A stretch of DNA of 64,000 bases, from NCBI GenBank assembly GCA_016218765.1, contig JACRCZ010000017.1:32611-96610 (forward strand), in the 5' to 3' direction. A program made the translations under genes and the position numbers. The DNA comes from Deltaproteobacteria bacterium (GTDB lineage Bacteria; Myxococcota_A; Polyangia; DRWM01; JAAZOP01). Of this stretch, positions 30,767-38,233 are shown piece by piece. Position 1 is the stretch's first letter. Each line of letters starts with the position of its first letter. The notes beneath the pieces were generated by a model that was given only the letters and a program-made list of their open reading frames with translations, was not told where the DNA came from and searched no databases.

Positions 30767-32344
30767 CTACCGCGCGTTCAGCCGCCGGTACATCCCCTTC
30801 TGGCTCCCGTACAGCCGCGCGAACTCGCCGAACGCCCGGTCGTACGTCGCTCGCGTCGCAGGGTCCGGCCGGAACTCCTCCGCCAGGCGCACCAGGCCCG
30901 GGATGTCTTCGAAGCGCATCCGCCCCAGCGCCACGGCCGCGATCCACGCCGCGCCCCGCGCGTTCGCGTGGCGCGGCTCGCGCACCTGCCGCATCGTCCG
31001 GTCGAGCGCGTCCGCGAAGATCCGGCACCACACGGCCGACTGCGCGCCGCCGCCCACGATGTGCAGCGGGTCCAGCCGCCGCCCCACCAGCTTCTCCACG
31101 TAGCCCAGCACCCAGCGCACGTTGTGCGCCACGCCCTCGTACACCGCCCGCACGATCTCGTCGCTCGTCGTCGTGAGCGAGACGTTGCACAGGCTTCCTC
31201 GCAGCGCCTCGTCGTCCACCGGCGTCTTCTCCCCGTTGAGCCACGGCGCGAAGAGCAGCCCGCCCGCCCCCGGCGCCACGCCCGCCGCCACCTCGTCCAT
31301 GCGCCGCAAGGCGTCGGCCGGCGGCTCGCGGTCCACCAGCGCGTTCTTCCGGAACAGGACGTTGCGCAGCAGGAACTCGAGGCACGCGCCCGCCGAGTCC
31401 TGCTCGTCGGCGCAGAAGTACTTGCCGGGGATCGCCGAGGGTAACGACGCGACCGCGTGGAACGGGTCGATCCGCCGCTCCGGCACGTGGCACAGCACCC
31501 AGGACGACGTGCCGAGGTACACGTGCCCCGCGTAGTCCTCGACCGCGCCCGAGCCCACGCAGGCCGAGGCCAAGTCGGCGGCGCCCACCGCCACCGGCAG
31601 GCCGCGCGGCAGCCCGATCTCGTCCGCGACGCCGTCGAGCAGCGGCCCCAGCACGTCCGTCGCCCGCCGCAGCGGCGGCAGCTTCTCCCGATCGACCCCC
31701 AGCGCCGCGATCAGCCCCGGGTCCCAGCGCACGCGCTCGATGTCGCGCGTGTCGGTGGCCCAGAAGAGCATCGCCGAGTCGAACGACGCCGCGACGCGGC
31801 CCGTCAGCCGCAGGTTGAACCAGTCCTTGCTCTCCAGGAACCTGTCCGCCGCACGGTAGACCTCGGGCCGCTCCTGCTGCACGAACATCATATGCGCGAT
31901 CGAGTCCTTGCCCGACAGCGTCGGCGCCCCGCCCGCGACCCGCAGGAAACGCAGCGCCTTCGCCGCCCCGTAGCCCTTCACCGAGGGCCAGCCCCCCATC
32001 CGCCGCCGGACGTGCGGCGCGCCGCGCGCGTCGAGCCACGTCAACGCCGGGAGCAGGTGCCGTCCCGCCGCGTCGACCACCACCGTGCTCGAGTAGGTGC
32101 TCGAACAGCCGACCCCGATCACGTCGTCGACCGCCGCGGATCCCCCTCCCGTCACCCGCCGCGCCGTCGCGACGAACGCCCGCCACCACTCGTCCGGATC
32201 CTGCTCCGCACCTCCGCCCGGCAGGTAGCGCACCGGCGTCGCCTCGGTCGCGCAGTCCACCACCTCGCCGTCGAGCGCCACGAGCGTCGTGCGCACGCCG
32301 CTCGTCCCGTGATCGATTGCCAGGATGTACTTCCGTTCGCCCAT
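30767..32344 (-). CDS. FGGY-family carbohydrate kinase
   Basis: The ATG at 32344 gives 525 residues, the normal length for the family. The N-terminal phosphate-binding motif is YILAIDHGTSGVRTTLVALDG. The second actin-like domain has GHVYLGTSSWVLCHVP and LHIVGGGAQSAVWCRIFADAL, the adenosine-binding region. WLNGEKTPVDDEALRG is typical of xylulokinase-like members. It would phosphorylate a sugar or polyol with ATP in the cytoplasm. The substrate is uncertain because no isomerase or transporter is adjacent. The gene lies 41 bases after, and is likely cotranscribed with, a saccharopine-dehydrogenase-like gene. Confidence 0.85.
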   Translation of the reverse strand: MGERKYILAIDHGTSGVRTTLVALDGEVVDCATEATPVRYLPGGGAEQDPDEWWRAFVATARRVTGGGSAAVDDVIGVGCSSTYSSTVVVDAAGRHLLPALTWLDARGAPHVRRRMGGWPSVKGYGAAKALRFLRVAGGAPTLSGKDSIAHMMFVQQERPEVYRAADRFLESKDWFNLRLTGRVAASFDSAMLFWATDTRDIERVRWDPGLIAALGVDREKLPPLRRATDVLGPLLDGVADEIGLPRGLPVAVGAADLASACVGSGAVEDYAGHVYLGTSSWVLCHVPERRIDPFHAVASLPSAIPGKYFCADEQDSAGACLEFLLRNVLFRKNALVDREPPADALRRMDEVAAGVAPGAGGLLFAPWLNGEKTPVDDEALRGSLCNVSLTTTSDEIVRAVYEGVAHNVRWVLGYVEKLVGRRLDPLHIVGGGAQSAVWCRIFADALDRTMRQVREPRHANARGAAWIAAVALGRMRFEDIPGLVRLAEEFRPDPATRATYDRAFGEFARLYGSQKGMYRRLNAR

Positions 32345-32385
32345 CCCCGCCGTCCGCCCTGCCGCCAGGTGGCCGTCCCCTGGGT

Positions 32386-33615
32386 CTACCCGCCGAGCCC
32401 CGCCATCGCGATCCGCTCGACCGTCCCGTTCTCGTCGATCTTGTCGATCGCGATGCCGTCGAACGACTTCCCGCGCCCCGCCAGCGCCAGGATCGGCTGC
32501 ACGAGGCCCAGGAAGTCGAGCGGCGCGACGCCGGCCTCCGGCGGGAACACGCCCTTGCGCTCGATCCGCCCCTGCCCCATCAGGATCGCGCCCATCGCCG
32601 CCGGGATCCCCGTCCCCTCCCCCAAAGCCTGGTCGCTCGACGACATGCTGAACTCGTAGCGCCGCGGCTTCCCGTGCCGTGTGCCCGCCGCGACCACCTT
32701 CATGCACCCGCGTTGCGAGCCGAAGCTCGTCTCGCGCAGGATCCGCTCGCGCTCGCGCTGCAACCACGCCACGGCGAAGTCGTGCGGCACCACGCGCGAC
32801 CCGCCCACCTCCAGCGGCTCCGGCGAGTGCAGCCCCAGCCGCGCCATTTCCGTCGTCAGCCGGTAGTACTCGTCCGGCAGCACCGTCCCGCGGTTCGTCA
32901 CCCTCCGCAGCTTGACGTGCCGCGGGAGGGTGATCTGCTCCGGGTGCGGGTACGGATAGACCGGCACGGCCTGGCCGACCCGCGGCAGGTCCACTGTCGT
33001 GCGCAGCGCCATCCCGTCCGCCTCGAAGAACCGCACGTGCCGCAACTCCCCGCCGAGGAACATCGGGATCTCCATCGTCATGCAGTGAAAGCGGTGCGCG
33101 ATCACGCCCGCACCCTCGATCGGCTCGCCCCCGTGCGCGTGGTAGATGTCCACCGCGTCGACCTCGTCCAGGAGCTGCTCGGCCGCGAACTTCGCCAGCA
33201 GGTTCGTCACCCCGGGCGAGTTGCCCATGCCGATCAACGCCGACACCCCCGCCGCCCGCGCCTCGCCGTCCAGGCCAAGCTGCGCCAGCGTCGCGTCGAC
33301 GTCGTCGCACACGTCCACGTAGTCCACGCGCTCCGCGATCGCCGCGCGCAGGACCGGCACGCCGAAGCGGTAGAACGGCCCCGTGCAGTTGAGCACGACC
33401 CGCGCCCCGCGAATCGCCGCCCGCACCGCCGTCTCGTCCCCCACGTCGACCCGCACCGCCTCGACGCCTGCGCCGCTCTCCGCCGCCAGCTTCTCCGCGG
33501 CCGCGGCGTCGAGATCCCCGACGACCACCCGGTCGAACGCCTCGTGCGCCGCCAGCGTCCGCACCGCGTGCCGTCCCACCGCGCCGCATCCCCCGAGCAC
33601 CACCACCTTCGCCAT
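32386..33615 (-). CDS. Saccharopine-dehydrogenase-like NAD(P)-binding protein
   Basis: The ATG at 33615 (after GGGAG) gives 409 residues; the longer open frame has no signal. The N-terminus is a Rossmann fold with VVVLGGCGAVGRHAVRTL, an acidic residue at the end of the second strand (VVVGDLDAAAAEKLA), and VVLNCTGPFYRFGVPVLRAA, all typical of the saccharopine dehydrogenase family. The middle part, GMGNSPGVTNLLAKFAAE, fits the family too. The family includes lysine-pathway enzymes, carboxynorspermidine synthase and many uncharacterised reductases. The pairing with a sugar kinase makes a lysine role doubtful. Confidence 0.8.
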   Translation of the reverse strand: MAKVVVLGGCGAVGRHAVRTLAAHEAFDRVVVGDLDAAAAEKLAAESGAGVEAVRVDVGDETAVRAAIRGARVVLNCTGPFYRFGVPVLRAAIAERVDYVDVCDDVDATLAQLGLDGEARAAGVSALIGMGNSPGVTNLLAKFAAEQLLDEVDAVDIYHAHGGEPIEGAGVIAHRFHCMTMEIPMFLGGELRHVRFFEADGMALRTTVDLPRVGQAVPVYPYPHPEQITLPRHVKLRRVTNRGTVLPDEYYRLTTEMARLGLHSPEPLEVGGSRVVPHDFAVAWLQRERERILRETSFGSQRGCMKVVAAGTRHGKPRRYEFSMSSSDQALGEGTGIPAAMGAILMGQGRIERKGVFPPEAGVAPLDFLGLVQPILALAGRGKSFDGIAIDKIDENGTVERIAMAGLGG

Positions 33616-33828
33616 GACCGCTCCCTTCTCCCGCCCCGCGGACCGACGGCCGCGCCGCATCGCAGTTACCGTGCCCGCGCCCCGAACGCAATCCCTCGGC
33701 GTGCACACCCCACGGGTCGGTGGTATGGATCTTCCGCGAATTGCGCCGGACTGCGGACCGGACGGGAGGGACAGGCGATCACCGTCCCGTCGCCCCCGCG
33801 ACGCACACCGGCGGCTTGGAGGACTGCC

Positions 33829-34608
33829 ATGCCCGACCGACTCGCAGGAGTGCTGCTGCTGGGACTCACGCTTGGATGCTCCACCGTAACGACCGCCCCG
33901 GGACCGGCAGGGCCGGCCGTCAGCCCCGACTCTGTGCCCAGCGGCGCAACCACCGACATCCATGTCGGATGCCTGGTGATTGCGCAGTCCGAAATCGATG
34001 CCGAAGTCGATTTCACGCTCGCCGAGGCCGGGGTCGTCCTCGATGAAGACGCGCGCCGTCTCGTGCGAGACGAATTGGTCGCGCTCGTCGTCCTGGAGGC
34101 CATCGTCCGCCGCGAGGCCGAGCGGCTGGGAATCTCCGTGTCGCCCGAGGAGGTCGACGAGATGATGGCCTTAGCGGTGGAGCAGAGCTTCGGTGGCGAC
34201 CCGTCCGCCTTGGCGGCCGACCTGGAAGGGAAGGGCCTCACGATGGACGCCTACCGCGCGAGGCTCGCCGAGGAAATCCTCGAGCTCAAGCTGATGGAGT
34301 ACCACGGGTTCCTGGACGTCACGGATGACGAGGTCCAGGCCGAGTACGCGAGACTCGCGGCCGCAGGCGACCCGGCCGCGTCCCGACCGTTCGACGAGGC
34401 CCGCGAGGAAATCCGATCCCGATTGGCACGGGATCGCCGCACGACCCAGTGGGTCGAGTACCTCACCCGACTGCGCGAACGGTTGGAGCGGGTGCCGACC
34501 CATGAGGAGGACGGCCGCTGCGTCGAGGACTGGCCCGAGCACGCGGTCGGAGACGCCGCGCTCGAGCTCCTGCGGCCGGATCCGCCGGGTGCGGGCGCTC
34601 CTCCATGA
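33829..34608 (+). CDS. SurA N-terminal-like chaperone lipoprotein
   Basis: The ATG at 33829 (after TTGGAGG) gives 259 residues. A lipoprotein signal ends LTLGC (Cys17), followed by a Pro/Ser linker. From about residue 48 the sequence is helical and resembles the chaperone part of SurA/PrsA proteins: VIAQSEIDAEVDF, ELVALVVLEAIVRREAERLGISVSPEEVD, then EIRSRLARDRRTTQWVEYL. No parvulin peptidyl-prolyl isomerase domain is present, so it could only act as a chaperone. It should reside in the periplasm anchored to a membrane. The next gene overlaps the stop region only through an unlikely upstream start. Confidence 0.7.
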   Translation: MPDRLAGVLLLGLTLGCSTVTTAPGPAGPAVSPDSVPSGATTDIHVGCLVIAQSEIDAEVDFTLAEAGVVLDEDARRLVRDELVALVVLEAIVRREAERLGISVSPEEVDEMMALAVEQSFGGDPSALAADLEGKGLTMDAYRARLAEEILELKLMEYHGFLDVTDDEVQAEYARLAAAGDPAASRPFDEAREEIRSRLARDRRTTQWVEYLTRLRERLERVPTHEEDGRCVEDWPEHAVGDAALELLRPDPPGAGAPP

Positions 34609-34612
34609 ACGT

Positions 34613-34653
34613 GCTACACTTCGCCCGTTCGCCACGCCCCCGCCCGCGGGGGC
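34613..34653 (+). promoter_or_regulatory. Extended -10 element and leader hairpin before the YGAP lipoprotein
   Basis: TGCTACACT (34612-34620) resembles an extended -10 box. A palindrome GCCCCCGC-CC-GCGGGGGC at 34636-34653 lies just before GGGAGG and the ATG at 34668. It could affect translation; there is no T run. Confidence 0.3.
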
Positions 34654-34667
34654 TCGGGAGGCCCAGC

Positions 34668-34973
34668 ATGAAGGACGACCGCCGCGACGATCCCTCCACC
34701 GTCGAGCCGCCCGTTCCGCCCGCCGCAGCCGCCGTGCGCCCCGGCCGCTTCTTCCGCGCCGCCGTCGTCGGCGCCATCGCCACGCTCGTTCCCGCCGCCG
34801 GCTGCTTCGAGTCCGAGCCCGTCTACGGCATCCCGTCCGACGCCGCCGACGCCGCCGACGATGCCGCCGCCGAAACGGCAGCCGAGGACGCCGCCGCCGA
34901 CGACTTCACCGACCTGCCCCTTCCCCCCTACGGCGCCCCCGAGTACGGCGCCCCCGACTACGGCGCCCCCTAG
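34668..34973 (+). CDS. Small lipoprotein with YGAP repeats
   Basis: The ATG at 34668 follows GGGAGG and gives 101 residues. A long charged N-region and a hydrophobic core end in VPAAGC (about Cys46). The mature part is Ala/Asp-rich and ends with three tandem repeats YGAPEYGAPDYGAP. Similar short lipoproteins with Tyr-Gly-Xaa-Pro tails are common in myxobacteria; function unknown. It precedes three further lipoprotein or exported-protein genes on the same strand. Confidence 0.6.
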   Translation: MKDDRRDDPSTVEPPVPPAAAAVRPGRFFRAAVVGAIATLVPAAGCFESEPVYGIPSDAADAADDAAAETAAEDAAADDFTDLPLPPYGAPEYGAPDYGAP

Positions 34974-35111
34974 CTCACCCCCGCACCCCCGGTCCGACAA
35001 CTCCTCCGATCGACCCACCGCTCCTCTCGACCCACTCCTCCAGGCGACCAACTCCTTGCCCGCCTTGCGCGCACCCTCTCCATCGGTCATCCTTCTCCAC
35101 GAGGTGCAGCC

Positions 35112-35909
35112 ATGCCAAGACTCGCGGCGTTGTCCGTGCTGCTCGCGTACGTCGGTTGCGTCGGGTCCGCCGAACAGGGCGGAACACGGCAGGCGCTGAC
35201 CGCAGAGACGGTCCGCGTACCGGCCGGGAAGTTCGTCATGGGCAGCGACCCCGGCGAAGGCACCCGCGACGAGCGGCCCGAGCACGTGGTGTGGCTCGAC
35301 GCGTACGGCATCGATGTGCACGAGGTGACCAACGCCGAGTACCGCGCGTGCGTCGACGCCGGCACGTGCTCGGCGCCGTCGCACACGTACTCCGCCGCCC
35401 GGAAGGAGTATTTCGAAAAGCGCGACTTCGACGACTTCCCGGTGATCTACGTCACGTGGCGGCAGGCACGCGACTACTGCGCCTGGAAGGGTGCGCGGCT
35501 GCCCACCGAGGCGGAGTGGGAGAAGGCGGCGCGCGGCCCCGCGCCCGACGAGCGGAACTACCCGTGGGGCGACACCGTCCCGGACTGCGAGCACGCCAAC
35601 TTCGGCGGCGCGCAGGGGTGCGTCGGCGACACCGACACGGTCGGGTCGCGGCCCCTGGGCGCGAGCCCATTCGGCGCACTCGACCTGGCCGGCAACGTCT
35701 GGGAGTGGACCGCCGACTGGTTCGACTCGCAGTACTACGCCCGCAGCCCGGCGAAGAACCCGCGCGGCCCGGACCACGGCAGCCATCGCGTAATTCGCGG
35801 CGGCTGCTGGCTGAGCGACCCCGCGAGCCTTCGCGTCTCCTGCCGCCAGGCCGAGCTGCCCTCGACCCAGGCGCCGAACGTCGGATTCCGCTGCGCGCGC
35901 GAGCGCTGA
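35112..35909 (+). CDS. SUMF1/formylglycine-enzyme-like lipoprotein
   Basis: The 265-residue product has a lipoprotein signal ending YVGC and then a complete SUMF1 (C-type-lectin-like) fold: VPAGKFVMGSDPG, ERPEHVVWLDAYGIDVHEVTN, YVTWRQARDYCAWKGARLPTEAEWEKAARG, NVWEWTADWF, RVIRGGCWLS and VGFRCARE. True formylglycine enzymes use two near C-terminal Cys; here GGCW and VSCRQAE / FRCARER provide Cys, but catalysis cannot be assumed. Most bacterial members of this type are non-catalytic binding proteins. No sulfatase gene is nearby. Confidence 0.82.
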   Translation: MPRLAALSVLLAYVGCVGSAEQGGTRQALTAETVRVPAGKFVMGSDPGEGTRDERPEHVVWLDAYGIDVHEVTNAEYRACVDAGTCSAPSHTYSAARKEYFEKRDFDDFPVIYVTWRQARDYCAWKGARLPTEAEWEKAARGPAPDERNYPWGDTVPDCEHANFGGAQGCVGDTDTVGSRPLGASPFGALDLAGNVWEWTADWFDSQYYARSPAKNPRGPDHGSHRVIRGGCWLSDPASLRVSCRQAELPSTQAPNVGFRCARER

Positions 35910-35918
35910 GGAGGCGGC

Positions 35919-37007
35919 TTGCGAGTCGAGGCCCTGGCTCCCGTCCTGCTGCTCCTTGCCTGCGGCTGTCGCGAGGCGCCCGCCGCAGGCCCGCCCGCGT
36001 CCGCGGCGGAGGAGCGCTGCCTCGTGCCGTGCCGCGACATCCGCTTCGGAGACCGCGTCGCCGACCAGGTCCCGCCGCTCGACGAGCCCGCGGTCGTCCA
36101 CGCCACGGCCGCGGAAGATCTCCGTGACGACGATCCGGTCGTCGGCGTGGTCGTCGGGACGGAGTCCCGGGCCTACCCGCTGCACATCCTCGCCCTGCAC
36201 CAGGTGGTCAACGACACGCTCGGCGGCCGGCGCATCGCTGTCCTCTTCTCGCCCCTCTCCGGCGCCGCCGTGGCGATCGACCTCCAGGAGTCCGGCCTCG
36301 CGAGCGGGTTCGGCAACAGCGGGGGCGTGTACGAGGGCGACGACGTCGTCTACGACCGCGCGACGGGAAGCCTTTTTTCGCCGATGCTGCTGCGCGCGAT
36401 CCGCGGTCCGCGTCTGGGCGACGCGCTCCGGCCGCTGCCCCTCTCCCGGCTCACCTGGGCGGCCTGGCGCGCGCTGGAACCCGGTACGACCGTCCTCTCC
36501 GTGCGCACGGGCCACCCGGAGCTGGACTACTCCGCGTACGCCTACGACTGGTACGAGGCCGACGATCGCCGGATGCTCGAGCCCGTGCGGCGCGTCGACC
36601 TCCGTCTTCCGTACAAGGAGCGCGTCGCCGGGGTCGTCCGCGACGGCACCGCGCGCGCCTACCCGGTCTCGCGATTGCCCCGGCGCGGAACGGTCGCGGA
36701 CAAGGTCGGCGACCTCCCGGTCCTCATCGTGCACGACGCCGGCGCCGGCCTGCTCGCGGCCTACGCTCGCACCGCCGGCGATCTCGTGCTCGAGTTCGCG
36801 CCCGCGCCCGACGGTCCCGGCGGCGCCCTCCGGCTGCGGGACGCGCAGACAGGCAGCGTCTGGGACACCCTGGGCCGTGCCATCGCCGGACCCCTCGCCG
36901 GGTCCGCGCTCGCGCCCGTCGCGCCGTACGGCTGCTACTGGTTCGCTTGGGCCGCGTTCCACCCCGCGACCACCCTCTGGTCCGCGGGCGATGGAGGTGA
37001 CGCATGA
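35919..37007 (+). CDS. DUF3179-family exported protein
   Basis: A TTG start at 35919 after GAGGAGG gives 362 residues, with a lipoprotein-type signal ending ACGC. The body fits the DUF3179 family: VVGVVVGTESRAYPLHILALHQVVND, GRRIAVLFSPLSGAAVAID, RATGSLFSPMLLRAIRGPRLGDALRPLPL, and FAWAAFHPATTLW near the end. The family is exported and uncharacterised. The start of the next gene overlaps the stop codon (ATGA), so the two are coupled. Confidence 0.8.
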   Translation: MRVEALAPVLLLLACGCREAPAAGPPASAAEERCLVPCRDIRFGDRVADQVPPLDEPAVVHATAAEDLRDDDPVVGVVVGTESRAYPLHILALHQVVNDTLGGRRIAVLFSPLSGAAVAIDLQESGLASGFGNSGGVYEGDDVVYDRATGSLFSPMLLRAIRGPRLGDALRPLPLSRLTWAAWRALEPGTTVLSVRTGHPELDYSAYAYDWYEADDRRMLEPVRRVDLRLPYKERVAGVVRDGTARAYPVSRLPRRGTVADKVGDLPVLIVHDAGAGLLAAYARTAGDLVLEFAPAPDGPGGALRLRDAQTGSVWDTLGRAIAGPLAGSALAPVAPYGCYWFAWAAFHPATTLWSAGDGGDA

Positions 37008-38224
37008 CGCAGAGAATCGCGCTGGCCGCCGTCCTCGCCCTTTCGCTCGCCGTCCTCCCGCCCCGCGAGACCCGCGCCTGCGGCGGCGCGTTCTGGTCGG
37101 TCGAGGACGTCACCCTGACCGGCGAGATCGAGGGACAGCGCACGCTGCTCGTCTACGACGGCACCACCGTCCGCCATTTCGTCCAGGTCGCCTACGCCGG
37201 AGACCCCAAGGCCTTCGCCTGGGTCTACCCCCTCCCGGCCGAGCCCGAGCCGTTGCAGGAGGTCGAGGACGGGGACGCGCTGTTCCGCATGCTCGATGAG
37301 ATGACCCGACCCGAATTCCACGTGCGCGTCATCCACGAGGGCGGAAGCGACGGCGGCGGGTGCAGCTTCGGCTGCATGGGCGCCGCCGGCGCCGGCGACG
37401 ACCTCCAAGCCCGCGACGTGGGCAGTGACGGCGACGGCGGGGTCACCATCTGGGGCGGCGGACGCGTCGGCGTCTTCGACTACGTCGTCCTCACCGCCGC
37501 CTCGATCGACCCCCTGCGGACCTGGCTCGCCGACAACGGCTTCGCCGTCCCCGCTGCCGCCCTCCCGGTTCTGGAACACTACGTCGCCGAATCGTTCTAC
37601 TTCGTCGCCATGAAGGTCGATGCAGAGTCCGCCGCTGCGGCCGGCGAGGCGTCAACCTCGACCGTCCTCTTCCGCTACCCGGAAACGCGCCGCGTCTACC
37701 CGCTGCACATGGCCTCCATCGGCGCCGCACCCGACACCAGCGTCGTCCTCTACGTCATCGCCGAGAATCGCGTGGACGCCGGCGGCTATCCCACCGTCGA
37801 GATCGATCCGTCCGCACTGCAGGCGACGGAGTCCGCCTCCGGATACACCGTGAACTACGACGAGGTCTTCGATTCGACGCTCGCGGAAGCCGGCGGTGCC
37901 GCGTTCGTCACCGAGTTCTCCGGCCACGTCGCCGGCGTCAATGGCTGGTCGCCCAGCCTCCTCGACCTCGGCTACTGGTTCGACGGCAATCTCACCCGGC
38001 TGCGCACGACGATGGACGCGACGCTCATGACGGACGACCTGGAGCTCGTCGCGGCCGCGGATCCGGCGCCGGTCTCCCGCGACTTCGACTTCGAGCTGCA
38101 CGTCGCGTCGAGCGCCGGCGGAGGCTCGCCGGACGTCCTGCTCGCCCTCACGGTGCCGTTCGTCATCGCCTGGCGCGACCGGCGCCGCGCTTCGCGGTTG
38201 CATTCCGGACGCGCCGCCCGCTAG
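37004..38224 (+). CDS. DUF2330-family exported membrane protein
   Basis: The 406-residue product has a signal peptide with cleavage near TRACGGAFW; the Ala-Cys-Gly-Gly motif directly after the signal is the mark of DUF2330 proteins. Further family features are LLVYDGTTVRHFVQVAYAGDPKAFAWVYPLP and FVAMKVDAE. A Cys pair lies in GGGCSFGCMG. A hydrophobic segment near the C-terminus (about 378-392) could be a membrane anchor. Function unknown. It overlaps the DUF3179 gene and precedes the copper ATPase by nine bases. Confidence 0.8.
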   Translation: MTQRIALAAVLALSLAVLPPRETRACGGAFWSVEDVTLTGEIEGQRTLLVYDGTTVRHFVQVAYAGDPKAFAWVYPLPAEPEPLQEVEDGDALFRMLDEMTRPEFHVRVIHEGGSDGGGCSFGCMGAAGAGDDLQARDVGSDGDGGVTIWGGGRVGVFDYVVLTAASIDPLRTWLADNGFAVPAAALPVLEHYVAESFYFVAMKVDAESAAAAGEASTSTVLFRYPETRRVYPLHMASIGAAPDTSVVLYVIAENRVDAGGYPTVEIDPSALQATESASGYTVNYDEVFDSTLAEAGGAAFVTEFSGHVAGVNGWSPSLLDLGYWFDGNLTRLRTTMDATLMTDDLELVAAADPAPVSRDFDFELHVASSAGGGSPDVLLALTVPFVIAWRDRRRASRLHSGRAAR

Positions 38225-38233
38225 ACCGTCGGC

